Below, in pieces: positions 1-7,258 of a DNA stretch of 62,495 nucleotides. Every line of letters starts with the position of its first letter. Positions within the stretch are counted from its first letter, which is position 1. The notes beneath the pieces are model-generated. The model made no database searches. It had not been told where the DNA came from and saw only the letters and a list, made by a program, of their open reading frames with translations. Position numbers and translations under genes: made by a program. This DNA is from Pseudomonadota bacterium (GTDB lineage: Bacteria > Pseudomonadota > Gammaproteobacteria > Burkholderiales > Rhodocyclaceae): contig JAFEDI010000020.1 of the NCBI GenBank assembly GCA_018241725.1, positions 1-62,495 on the forward strand, given 5' to 3'.

Positions 1-92
1 ACTTGAAGGATGTCCTCACCCGCCTGCCGACTCAGCCGCAGAGTCGGATCGGGGAGTTGTTGCCGCATCGGTGGCGGCCGGATTCAGTTTGA
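1..92 (+). CDS. IS66-family transposase (TnpC), C-terminal end only
   Basis: An open frame enters from the left edge (first full codon at 3) and ends at TGA 90-92. The 29 residues read LKDVLTRLPTQPQSRIGELL then PHRWRPDSV, which is the conserved C-terminus of IS66-type DDE transposases (LxDVLxRLPTxP...LLPHRW). Only the tail is in the window, so whether the element is complete cannot be judged. A terminal-repeat-like sequence follows directly at 101-125. Confidence 0.8.
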   Translation, partial: LKDVLTRLPTQPQSRIGELLPHRWRPDSV

Positions 93-100
93 GGCTCGGT

Positions 101-125
101 CAAGAAGGGATCGCCGGGGGCTTAC
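101..125. repeat. Probable right terminal inverted repeat of the IS66 element
   Basis: Read inward from 125 on the minus strand the sequence starts GTAAGCCCCCGGCGATCCCT. IS66-family ends begin GTAAG/GTAAGC, and the spacing of about 30 bp after the transposase stop is normal for the family. The left end is outside the window, so the repeat cannot be matched to its partner and the 8-bp target duplication cannot be tested. Confidence 0.55.
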
Positions 126-297
126 CCCCCCATCATCGCCTGCATGCCTCTCACCGGCACCTCACGCTCCTGGCCCAGCCCACAGATAATCATTCCGAAT
201 GAAAACTATCTGAATCAGGTCGTTGCCGCGGGGTAATTCGTCCGCAGTGAAGCGGCAGCGATGCCCCCGTCTTGATGGCATCACCGGGCTGTTTGAG

Positions 298-326
298 TTG
301 TCCAAGTGTAATCCATGGACTACACT
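298..326 (+). promoter_or_regulatory. Promoter and palindromic operator of the toxin-antitoxin operon
   Basis: A -35-like TTGTCC (298-303), a 17-bp spacer and a -10-like TACACT (321-326) precede the toxin. A 22-bp dyad with one mismatched pair lies at 305-326: left half AGTGTAATCCA, right half TGGACTACACT. It covers spacer and -10, so a bound protein would block RNA polymerase. Transcription should start near 332-333, that is at or next to the ATG at 333, suggesting a leaderless message. The antitoxin below has a helix-turn-helix and is the natural ligand (inference). Confidence 0.6.
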
Positions 327-332
327 CAGATC

Positions 333-632
333 ATGCTTGAAATCGTTCAAAGTACGACCTTCTCACGCTGGCTCACCAAGCTGAAGGATCGGGCGGCCGT
401 CATGCGCATCAATGCCCGAATCCGCCGTGTGGCAGAAACCGGTAACTTTGGTGATACCAAGCCGGTCAGAGATGGTGTCAATGAGATCCGCATCGACTAT
501 GGCCCGGGCTACCGGCTCTACTACCAGCAGCATGGCCCGATCATCGTGGTGCTGCTTGCCGGTGGGGACAAGAGCACCCAGGACGCCGATATCAACCGAG
601 CGATCGAGATTGCGAAGGAATGGAAACCATGA
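333..632 (+). CDS. higB: RelE/HigB-type toxin (phage Gp49-like family)
   Basis: Small basic protein (99 aa from 333) of the RelE/ParE superfamily, Gp49-like branch, typically ribosome-dependent mRNA endonucleases. Family blocks are visible: FSRWLTKLKDR near the start, GDTKPVRDGVNEIRIDYGPGYRLYY in the centre (given here as landmarks G-D-x-K-P-V and Y-G-P-G-Y-R), then VVLLAGGDKSTQDADI. An in-frame ATG at 315 would sit inside the promoter spacer and palindrome; family members start MLEI/MIEI, so 333 is preferred. The stop overlaps the antitoxin start (ATGA, 629-632), so the two are translationally coupled, toxin first as in HigBA/HI1419-1420 modules. Catalytic activity is inferred from family. 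Confidence 0.82.
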   Translation: MLEIVQSTTFSRWLTKLKDRAAVMRINARIRRVAETGNFGDTKPVRDGVNEIRIDYGPGYRLYYQQHGPIIVVLLAGGDKSTQDADINRAIEIAKEWKP

Positions 633-940
633 GCGAACAATTTTCCCGTTGGGACCCTGTTGATCACCTTCAATCCGAAGAAGACATGGCGATGTATCTG
701 GACGCCTGCCTTGAAGAAGATCCAGGTGATGGCAGCGTCGTGCGCGCGGCGCTCAATGACATCGCCCGGGCCCAAGGCATGACCCAACTGGCCAAGGCCA
801 CGGGAATCACCCGTGAAGGCCTCTACAAGGCACTTTCACCCGCCGGCAACCCGGAGTTCTCGACGATTCTGAAGGTCATCAAGGCGCTGAAGATCAAGCT
901 CCACGCGTCAGCCGGCGGCGAGCCCCTAGCGGCTGCATGA
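629..940 (+). CDS. higA: HigA-like antitoxin (HI1420-type addiction module antidote)
   Basis: 103-aa protein with a C-terminal helix-turn-helix: the family signature LNDIARAQGMTQLAKATG, REGLYKALSPAGNPEF and ILKVIKALKIKL is clear. The N-terminal ~40 acidic residues would bind and neutralise the toxin; the HTH would bind the operator at 305-326 (family knowledge). An ATG at 620 is in frame, but AAGGA abuts it with no spacing and fits the ATG at 629 better. The pair sits between an IS66 end and a tRNA-Asn fragment, consistent with carriage on a mobile element. Confidence 0.82.
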   Translation: MSEQFSRWDPVDHLQSEEDMAMYLDACLEEDPGDGSVVRAALNDIARAQGMTQLAKATGITREGLYKALSPAGNPEFSTILKVIKALKIKLHASAGGEPLAAA

Positions 941-1241
941 GCGGGACGTGCAATAACAAACTGTCCCCGCCTCCGGTTGCGGAACTGAATGCTCTGCGTA
1001 CCCGACCTGACGAGGCCATCGACCACTCGAACATTCCGACGAACACTCCAGCCGAGTGGCGGCAGGCTCAAATCGGACAGTTTTGCCGGCCGCTCAAGAA
1101 GCCCTCCGCCGGTTCATCGCAGGGGTGAGTTCGGCCATCTGGTTCATCTCTGGTCACGCAAAATCGACCACGTCGCACCGTACGGTGCCGCCAAGCCCTT
1201 GGAAATCCAGGCTGGGTATCTCATCCGCGGTGACACTTCTC
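941..1241. other. No supported gene
   Basis: Stretch between the antitoxin and the tRNA fragment. A 63-codon frame from 937 overlaps the antitoxin stop but has no recognisable motif or ribosome site of its own. I see no further structure; it is probably residual mobile-element DNA. Confidence 0.4.
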
Positions 1242-1290
1242 CGGACTGTTAATCCGTAGGTCCCTGGTTCGAGCCCAGGTCGAGGAGCCA
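1242..1290 (+). pseudogene. tRNA-Asn(GTT) 3' fragment, attachment-site relic
   Basis: The sequence matches the 3' part of a betaproteobacterial tRNA-Asn: anticodon arm with loop CTGTTAA (anticodon GTT, 1248-1250), variable loop, T arm with GGTTCGAGCCC, the 3' acceptor strand and encoded CCA (1288-1290). No 5' acceptor strand (expected TCCTCGA) or D arm occurs upstream, so it cannot fold as a tRNA. Such 3' fragments remain where integrases recombine into a tRNA gene and rebuild the functional copy at the other end. Confidence 0.75.
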
Positions 1291-1302
1291 AGACAAGCAA
1301 GC

Positions 1303-1334
1303 AAAAAAGCCAATCCGCGAGGGTTGGCTTTTTT
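1303..1334 (+). terminator. Rho-independent terminator of the ancestral tRNA-Asn
   Basis: Stem AGCCAATCC (1308-1316) and GGGTTGGCT (1321-1329) with one G-U pair, a GCGA tetraloop, preceded by an A tract and followed by T6. It lies 13 bp after the CCA of the tRNA-Asn fragment, so it belongs to that gene and marks the start of ordinary chromosome. Confidence 0.85.
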
Positions 1335-1742
1335 ACTTGCGACTACATGTCACCCGTCCCTCGCCAAGCTCTAGCCGTGATGCCACGGCGAGAAACACAG
1401 ACTCTTCAATACACTCGTCCGCAACAAGACCGGCACTCGTGCGGACTCCGGCCGATCATTCTCGGTGTTAATCTCGCCATGGGCGTCTATTGTAGTGTGG
1501 CCAATTGACACCATCTCTACCGACTCACCGCTCTGCCCCCCGCCACTAGCGCACAACAAGATCACCCTGGGTAGTCTCCACTCAAGCCCGGCGCAGGATC
1601 ATAGAAGCTGTACCGGTTGTCCGGATTACCCTGCCCTCCTCACGCGGCCCCCGCCCACGTTCTATGCGCGCGACCTGCCCACCCCATTCAGCAGTACAGC
1701 CGACCGGACGGACACTTCCGGCCCGCCTGCAGAGGGAGGGAG
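1335..1742. other. Intergenic, no supported gene
   Basis: Both strands carry only short frames with unconvincing composition and no ribosome sites. No RNA gene or clear repeat seen here; the 21-bp array begins at 1743. Confidence 0.4.
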
Positions 1743-1973
1743 TTCAGCTCACGGTTGAACCGGCTCAGGTCCCACCTAGACTTTTTCAGCGCCGGGGGCA
1801 GTGATTTCACCGCCGGGGGTAACCTCTTCATCTCCAAGCTGAACAGGTTCATCTCTGACGGCAACCGGTTCAGCACGAAGGTGAGCGGGTTCTCCTTGGA
1901 CGTGAGCCGCTTCAGTACGAACCCGAACACGTTCACCTCAGAGTTGAACCGGTTCCCCTCGGATTTGAACAAC
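1743..1973. repeat. Eleven-unit degenerate 21-bp tandem array
   Basis: The interval divides exactly into eleven 21-bp units with no indel. Ten of the eleven begin TTC (unit 2 begins CTC), and many end (T)GAACCGG or a near variant; typical start TTCA(G/C)CTC. Where a unit ending TGAACCGG meets TTCA, a TGAACCGGTTCA-like palindrome forms. Because 21 is a multiple of three, the plus strand reads heptads F-S/T-x-x-L/V-N-R (FTSELNR, FISKLNR, FSLDVSR) and the minus strand also reads open heptads (FNSEVNV, LTSKENP, FSLEMKR). The plus frame (1617-2051) starts only with TTG and lacks a ribosome site. I do not know whether it is translated. Confidence 0.8.
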
Positions 1974-2146
1974 GCGCCCTTCGGGAATAACTGTTACCCA
2001 GGCGTGTCAGATTCAAGACGGGGGCCCGCAAAGCAGCGAAGATCACCGTAGCTTTTCTTGATGCATCCCGCCGACGCAGGGGTCTGGCATCGTCGGTGAG
2101 CACAAGCAGAATCGCCTGATCGCGGGCCATGGCTCCGGCCTTACGT

Positions 2147-2161
2147 CGGGCAATTTCCCCG
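2147..2161. promoter_or_regulatory. Shared operator-like dyad upstream of the sensor kinase
   Basis: CGGGCAATTTCCCCG, an imperfect palindrome centred 55 bp before the kinase start. Two closely similar sites (7005-7019 and 7027-7041) lie upstream of the PQQ-dehydrogenase operon 5 kb away. The response regulator encoded here is a natural candidate ligand (inference). Confidence 0.45.
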
Positions 2162-2208
2162 GCGGTTTTGCGGCATCCTGTGGGGCAACCGAATTTGACC
2201 GCCCCGCC

Positions 2209-3618
2209 ATGCTCCCCGCCCCCCGCCTGCGTCCCCTCGATCTCAAGCGCCATCTCTTTGTCCGCGTCAGCCTGTTCGCACTGATCGTGCTGCTGCTGGG
2301 CGCGGTCGTAACGCTGCTGGAGGCGCGCTATCGGGTGCGCAATGACATCCAGCGCACGGGCATGGCGATCCGCCAGCTGATTACCGAAGAGGTCAACCGC
2401 AATTACTCTGCCTACGACGCCACCCTCGCCGAGCTCAACCTGGATCTCACCGCCCTCAAGGCGATGGGGCAAGTGCTCGATTTCTGCATCGAGATGAGCG
2501 ACTTTCACACCCACACCGCCCATCGCCAGTGCTTTGCCGAGGCCATCGACCTGCCTGCGCCGGTGGAAGCCTTCATGCGTCAGGTCGTCGGCAGCGGTGC
2601 GGAGTTCCGCGGCAGCATCGGACAGTACCCGGGCATTACCGGCGGACAACTGGTGGTCACGCCAAACTATGGACGGGAGGTGCTGGAACTTGCCCTGAAG
2701 CTGGGCAATCTGGTCGCAGTGAGCACGATGATCCTGTTCTTCAGCTACTTCGTGTATCGGCCGGTACGCAACGCGCTGGCGCCATCGGAGGCGATCCTCA
2801 GCACCCTAAGCCGGATGGAACGGGGCGACCTCGAGGCCCGCATGCCCGGCTTCGCACTCATTGAGCTCAACCGCATCGCCGAAGGCTTCAACCACCTGGC
2901 CGACCGCCTCGCCCGCACCATCCACAGCCAGCAGCGCCTCGCCCACCGGCTGCTGTCGGTGCGCGAGGAAGAACGCCAGCACCTGGCCCGGGAGCTGCAC
3001 GACGAGTTCGGCCAGTACCTGGCATCCCTCAATGCCGAGGCGGCCTTCGCCCGGGAGCTGGCCGACGAAAGCGTCCCGGCCCTGCGCCCGTGTGTGGACT
3101 CCATCGTCAAGACCGTCGCCCACATGATGGAAACCCTGCAGCAGATCCTCCACCGCCTGCGCCCCATCGGGCTCGAGGAGTTCGGGCTGGTGCCCAGCCT
3201 CCAGCAGCTCATCGCCGGCTGGAACCAGCGCAGCCGCGACACCCGCTTCACCCTCGCCGCCGACAACGGGCTCGACGGCCTGTCGGACAACATCAACGTG
3301 AGCCTCTACCGGATCATCCAGGAAAGCCTCACCAACGCCGTCCGCCACGGCCTGCCGGACCAGGTGGACGTGAGCCTGCGGCGGGAGCCGGCCGGTCTGG
3401 TCCTCGAGATCCGCGATGACGGCCAGGGTGTCCGCGGCGGAGAGGACGCCGGCCAGGCGGGCAAGCCCGGCGGCTTCGGGCGGCTGGGCATGGAGGAGCG
3501 GGTGCTCGCGCTGGGCGGCACCCTGCGTATTACCCCGGCACCAGATCGAGGCACACTGGTGAGCGTGCGTCTCCCCCTCGCGAACGCCGAAGAGACCACC
3601 ACCAAGGAGCCCTTGTGA
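2209..3618 (+). CDS. NarX-type sensor histidine kinase (HisKA_3/HPK7)
   Basis: 469-aa inner-membrane sensor. Transmembrane segments at about 17-38 and 165-183 flank a ~125-residue periplasmic sensing region; a HAMP-like linker follows (about 184-236). The dimerisation/phosphoacceptor motif is EERQHLARELHDEFGQ with His264. The ATP-binding domain has the N box (IIQESLTNAVRHG) and G boxes (DDGQGV, GFGRLGMEERV), the arrangement of NarX/DegS-class kinases that pair with LuxR-type regulators. Its stop overlaps the regulator start. The signal is unknown; the neighbouring PQQ dehydrogenase operon suggests an alcohol or redox cue. No strong ribosome site precedes 2209, so the exact start is uncertain. 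Confidence 0.88.
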   Translation: MLPAPRLRPLDLKRHLFVRVSLFALIVLLLGAVVTLLEARYRVRNDIQRTGMAIRQLITEEVNRNYSAYDATLAELNLDLTALKAMGQVLDFCIEMSDFHTHTAHRQCFAEAIDLPAPVEAFMRQVVGSGAEFRGSIGQYPGITGGQLVVTPNYGREVLELALKLGNLVAVSTMILFFSYFVYRPVRNALAPSEAILSTLSRMERGDLEARMPGFALIELNRIAEGFNHLADRLARTIHSQQRLAHRLLSVREEERQHLARELHDEFGQYLASLNAEAAFARELADESVPALRPCVDSIVKTVAHMMETLQQILHRLRPIGLEEFGLVPSLQQLIAGWNQRSRDTRFTLAADNGLDGLSDNINVSLYRIIQESLTNAVRHGLPDQVDVSLRREPAGLVLEIRDDGQGVRGGEDAGQAGKPGGFGRLGMEERVLALGGTLRITPAPDRGTLVSVRLPLANAEETTTKEPL

Positions 3619-4244
3619 TCCGAATCCTGCTCGTCGATGACCACGCAGTAGTCCGCGAAGGCTACCGCCGCCTTCTCGAGCGCCGCGCCGACCTGCGCGT
3701 GGAAGCCGAAGCCGGCTCTGCCGAGGAGGCGCTGCAGATCCTCCGTGAAAACCAGCCTGATCTCACCATCCTCGATCTGTCCCTGCCCGGCATGGGCGGC
3801 ATCGAATTGACCCGGCGCATCCTCCAGCGCCAGCCCGAAGCCTGCATCCTGGTGTTCAGCATGCACCGCGACCCACTTTTCGCCGCCCAGGCGCTCCGTG
3901 CCGGGGCGCTGGGCTACGTGACCAAGAGCAGCAGCCCGGACGTGCTGATCCAGGCGGTGTACAAGGTGGTCCGGCGCGAAAAGGTGCTGAGCCCCGATAT
4001 CGCCCCGGAGATGGCGCTCACCCTGCTGGAAGGCCCCAGCAATCCGGTCGAGGAGCTGAACCCGCGGGAGTTCGAGATCCTGCGCCTGCTCCTCGACGGG
4101 CGGGGCGTCGAGGAGATCGGCAACATCCTCAACATCAGCCCGAAGACCGTTCAGAACGTGCACTACCAGATCAAGACCAAGCTGGGCGTGCGCACGGACC
4201 TCGAGCTCGCCCGGCTGGCCATGAAGCTCAAGCTGATTGGCTGA
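3615..4244 (+). CDS. LuxR/NarL-family response regulator
   Basis: 209 aa. Receiver domain 1-120 with the acidic pair D8/D9, phosphoacceptor Asp54 (TILDLSLPG) and Lys104 (VTKSSS); LuxR-type HTH at about 145-207 (LNPREFEILRLLLDG, ISPKTVQNVHYQIKTKLGV). The GTG start overlaps the kinase TGA (GTGA) and is preceded by AAGGAG at 3604-3609. It should bind DNA as a phosphorylated dimer; the shared dyads at 2147, 7005 and 7027 are candidate targets. Regulators of this type control PQQ alcohol dehydrogenases in other proteobacteria (AgmR/ExaE, MxaB-like), which fits the convergent dehydrogenase operon. Confidence 0.9.
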   Translation: MIRILLVDDHAVVREGYRRLLERRADLRVEAEAGSAEEALQILRENQPDLTILDLSLPGMGGIELTRRILQRQPEACILVFSMHRDPLFAAQALRAGALGYVTKSSSPDVLIQAVYKVVRREKVLSPDIAPEMALTLLEGPSNPVEELNPREFEILRLLLDGRGVEEIGNILNISPKTVQNVHYQIKTKLGVRTDLELARLAMKLKLIG

Positions 4245-4260
4245 GGCCCGGAAGCGGGCC
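4245..4260. terminator. Stem-loop between convergent genes
   Basis: GGCCCG, loop GAAG, CGGGCC lies immediately after the regulator stop and six bases before the dehydrogenase stop on the other strand. There is no T tract on either side, so its role as a bidirectional terminator is plausible but not proven. Confidence 0.45.
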
Positions 4261-4265
4261 CGGCC

Positions 4266-6026
4266 TCACTTCTTGAGGGTGTAGACCTGGAAGGTATCGC
4301 CGGCCTTGTAGCCGAAGATCTGGTTGCCGCCGGCTGCCACGCCCACGTACTGCACACCGTCGATCTGCCACGTGATGGGCGGCGCATTGACGCCGGCGTC
4401 GAGCTGGTCGCTCCACAGCGTCTGCCCGTTGGCCGCGTCGTAAGCGTTAAAGCGGCCGTTTCCCTCGCCCATGAAGACGAGGTTTCCGGTGGTAGCCAGC
4501 ACCCCGCCCACCAAGGGCTGGGCAGTCTTGTGCTGCCATTTCATCTTGCCGGTGGCGAGGTCGATGGCCGACAGCACGCCCCAGCGGGGAGCGTCCATCA
4601 ACGGCTCAAGCGTCGTGTACTCCACCGCGGGCTTGGCCTCCGTGGCCGGGATCACACGCTTGGTGTACTTCACCGGCCAGTGGATGGCCGGCACGTAGGC
4701 CACCAGTTTCTTGGCATCCACCGACGTGGGCGACCAGTTGATGCCCCCCAGCACGCCGGGCAGGATCACCTGACCTTCAGGCGTGGGGTTGGTGAAAGTG
4801 TTCTGATGGACGACGAACTCGTCCGACTTCTTCAGCAACTCGCCCGTGAGGCGGTTGTGGATGTAGTACCAGCCGATCTTGGCGGCCTGGCCCACCGCCG
4901 GCACGAGCTTGCCGTTGTGGGGGTAGTCGAACAGCACCGCCGGGCTCGCCACGTCGTAGCCCCACTGGTCGTGGGGCACTTGCTGGTAATGCCAGCGGAT
5001 CTTGCCCGTCTCCACGTCCAGGCACACCAGCGACACGGTGTACAGGTTGTCGCCGGGCCGCGAGGTGCCGTCCATCTGCGGCGACGGATTGCCGGTGCCG
5101 AAGTAGAGCAGCCCATTCTCGGAATCGATGGCTGGTGTGGACCACGCCGAACCGCCACCATAGCGCGCCGCGTCGGGGTATTTGGACAGGTCGGCGCGTT
5201 CCCTTTCGATATCCCGATGGAGCGGCACGCCGTCGGGCGTGCTGCGGCGGAACTCGCCTTCCCAGTGGGTCGGGGCAACGGTATCGAACTGCCATACCCG
5301 CTTGCCGGTGTTCGCGTCGAAGGCCGCCAGGAAGCCCGGCCGGCCGTAGTTGCCGGCAAAGCCCACCACTGCCCCCAGCGGCGCTCCGTCCCGGTCGGAA
5401 TCCAGGTGCAGGCCGTAGCCCACGCCTGTTACCCCGATCAGCACCTTGCCCTTGTACACCACGGGCGCCATGGCAATGCCCACGCCGGACTGTCCGGCAA
5501 TGGTGGCCTTGCGCAGCGGATCCGACTCCGTAAGGGTGGAAACGGATTCCTGCCGGGCACTGTCGGCGTCGGCCACCTCCACGTCCCACAGCACCTTGCC
5601 GGACTTGGCATCCAGCGCCACCAGCCGCGCATCCACGGTGCCGATGAAGACCTTGCCGTCCGCCACCGCCACGCCCCGGTTGGCCGGCCCGCAGCACAGC
5701 GGGTAATCCTTCTTGCGCGGGTGCTCGTAGCGCCACAGTTGGCGACCAGTCACCGCATCCAGCGCCACCACGCCGTTGAAGGGCAACGACAGATACACGG
5801 TGCGATCCACCATGAGCGGTGTTGACTGGAAGGTGGCCTTGACGCCGCTGCGGTAAGCCCACGCTCGGGTGAGTCCGCCCACGTTGCCGGTGTTGATCTG
5901 GCTCGGCGTGGCGTAACGCTGGTTGCTGAGGTCGAGGCCGTAGGTTGGCCACTCGATATCGGCGGCGAAGGCTGGCGCGAGCGCCAGAGTACAGAGGGCG
6001 GGGAGCAGTCGGATGTAGGTGCGCAT
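4266..6026 (-). CDS. PQQ-dependent dehydrogenase (methanol/ethanol-type quinoprotein)
   Basis: 586-aa periplasmic eight-bladed propeller with a signal peptide (1-21, cleavage after AFA). Visible features are repeated W motifs (GRQLWRYE, GKVLWDVE, GKRVWQFD, GKMKWQHK), the vicinal Cys111-Cys112 pair typical of PQQ alcohol dehydrogenases, the GTGNPSP segment (310-316) that supplies a metal-ligand Asn, and GGSAWSTPAID. There is no C-terminal haem motif, so it is a type I enzyme handing electrons to a separate cytochrome c. Oddity: the usual W-D-Y/F segment holding the catalytic Asp reads HDQWGYD (352-358), with Gly in the Asp place and an Asp two residues on. It follows the substrate-binding-protein gene by 28 bp, an MxaJ/XoxJ-like pairing. 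Substrate unknown. Confidence 0.85.
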   Translation of the reverse strand: MRTYIRLLPALCTLALAPAFAADIEWPTYGLDLSNQRYATPSQINTGNVGGLTRAWAYRSGVKATFQSTPLMVDRTVYLSLPFNGVVALDAVTGRQLWRYEHPRKKDYPLCCGPANRGVAVADGKVFIGTVDARLVALDAKSGKVLWDVEVADADSARQESVSTLTESDPLRKATIAGQSGVGIAMAPVVYKGKVLIGVTGVGYGLHLDSDRDGAPLGAVVGFAGNYGRPGFLAAFDANTGKRVWQFDTVAPTHWEGEFRRSTPDGVPLHRDIERERADLSKYPDAARYGGGSAWSTPAIDSENGLLYFGTGNPSPQMDGTSRPGDNLYTVSLVCLDVETGKIRWHYQQVPHDQWGYDVASPAVLFDYPHNGKLVPAVGQAAKIGWYYIHNRLTGELLKKSDEFVVHQNTFTNPTPEGQVILPGVLGGINWSPTSVDAKKLVAYVPAIHWPVKYTKRVIPATEAKPAVEYTTLEPLMDAPRWGVLSAIDLATGKMKWQHKTAQPLVGGVLATTGNLVFMGEGNGRFNAYDAANGQTLWSDQLDAGVNAPPITWQIDGVQYVGVAAGGNQIFGYKAGDTFQVYTLKK

Positions 6027-6054
6027 TTGTCGGTCCAGGTCTCGAAGGGCGTAC

Positions 6055-6903
6055 TCAGTTGGTGCGCAGGGTCACGCCGTAGCGCTTGAAGATGGCTGCC
6101 ACGGTGCCGTCCTTCTGCAACTCGGCAAGCGCACCGCCGAGGGCCGTGGCGAGCTCGTCTGAGTCGGCTTTTACTGCCATGCCGATCGCCCAGCGCTTGG
6201 GGTTCAGCTCGCCCAACCTGGCCTCCTCGACGGCAAAACGGGGCTCGCCGACCAAGGCGCCCTCCAGCTCGGCCAGTGGCGCCATCACAGCAGCCACGCT
6301 GTCGTCCTGCAAGGCCTTGACGGCCTCGCCGATGGAGCGGAAATGGGTGACGTTGGAACGCAGCCGCCCTTGCAGCACGCTACCCAGGAAGGAATCGGCC
6401 AGCGTATCGCCCTCGACACCGATCTTCTCGCGGGTAAACACCTCCAGGGCCACCGCCGCAGAGCCCTTGGGCGCCGGGATGCGGCTGGCCACCCGCGCCA
6501 TGCCCATCACCTCCTGCTGGTAGGTGCCAAAAATGCGGGCCTGCTCGTTGTCCTTGGCGAACACCGGGTCCACCGGCACGCGCAGCATCACGTCCGCCGG
6601 CTCGCCCCGCAGATAATGGCCTTTCCAGACCATGTTGCGGAGGTCGTCCCCCGTATCGTCGCCGGCCTTGAAGCCAATGATCTCGGCCTGCAGCCCCAGC
6701 TTGGCCGCCAGCGCCTGGCCCAACTCCACGTCAATCCCCTTGTCTCCCTCGGAATAGGGCGGGAAATTGTTGTACACCGCGACCTTCAGCCGCCCCCGCT
6801 TGTGGATCGCATCCATTTGTTCGTCGGCGTGCGCCGGTAGATGACAGGTGAGCAGGACGGCGGCCAATCCCAGCAGAAGCTGGCGGCGAGGGGAACGTTT
6901 CAT
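6055..6903 (-). CDS. Periplasmic solute-binding protein, family 3 (XoxJ/MxaJ-like context)
   Basis: 282 aa with a signal peptide (MKRSPRRQLLLGLAAVLLTC, cleavage near AHA) and a family-3 extracellular binding fold (LKVAVYNNFPPYS, GIDVELGQALAAKLGL, AIFKRYGV). The frame extends upstream to 7062, but ATG 6903 followed directly by the signal peptide is the sensible start. No permease or ATPase genes are adjacent; instead it is first in an operon with the PQQ dehydrogenase. In methylotrophs the equivalent MxaJ/XoxJ proteins assist PQQ dehydrogenase maturation or activation rather than transport, and I infer the same here. Confidence 0.8.
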   Translation of the reverse strand: MKRSPRRQLLLGLAAVLLTCHLPAHADEQMDAIHKRGRLKVAVYNNFPPYSEGDKGIDVELGQALAAKLGLQAEIIGFKAGDDTGDDLRNMVWKGHYLRGEPADVMLRVPVDPVFAKDNEQARIFGTYQQEVMGMARVASRIPAPKGSAAVALEVFTREKIGVEGDTLADSFLGSVLQGRLRSNVTHFRSIGEAVKALQDDSVAAVMAPLAELEGALVGEPRFAVEEARLGELNPKRWAIGMAVKADSDELATALGGALAELQKDGTVAAIFKRYGVTLRTN

Positions 6904-7258
6904 CGGTAGTCTCCAGAAAGGCGAACGGGGTTGGGAATTGTTTTTTGTCGTTCGCCCGGATTCTAGGCGCCGCCTCCAGCGGCCGGAGCACACGAGCACG
7001 GGGTCGGGCAATTTTGCCGGACACGTCGGGCAAATTACCCGAGAGATCCAGGAGCCCCCCACAGCACCCCGGATCTGTCCTCCAGCTTGCCCCCCGTCCA
7101 GCGGCTAGACGTGGAGACAGACGCAAGCCGGGAACTGCGCAACCACGCCGCCGTCGATGATTAACGGCTCTACGCTTCGCAAAACCAAGGTCCTATCATC
7201 GACGCCAGGGGGCATATGGAATATCCACACCCTCCGCGGAAGGCGCCGGCTCATCCAC
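6904..7258. other. Intergenic region: upstream region of the PQQ operon, no gene
   Basis: 355 bp between the binding-protein start and the chemoreceptor stop. It contains the pair of dyads at 7005-7041 (separate entry) about 100-140 bp from the start codon. I see no convincing sigma-70 or sigma-54 hexamers, no T-rich terminator for the chemoreceptor and no coding frame. Confidence 0.5.
7005..7041. promoter_or_regulatory. Tandem operator-like dyads upstream of the PQQ-dehydrogenase operon
   Basis: Two 15-bp sites, CGGGCAATTTTGCCG (7005-7019) and CGGGCAAATTACCCG (7027-7041), lie 22 bp centre to centre, about two helical turns, on the same face of the helix. They share CGGGCAAWTT and the flanking GTC with the site at 2147-2161 before the kinase gene. 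The arrangement suits cooperative binding of a LuxR-type dimer. Confidence 0.5.

Noticed and set aside
184-211. Fur-box-like dyad GATAATCATTC...GAATGA
   Set aside because: Resembles a Fur site, but the halves are asymmetric and no iron gene follows.
937-1128. 63-codon frame after the antitoxin
   Set aside because: Starts in the antitoxin stop codon, with no domain or convincing coding bias.
1242-1290. Functional tRNA-Asn
   Set aside because: 5' acceptor strand and D arm are missing; it cannot fold.
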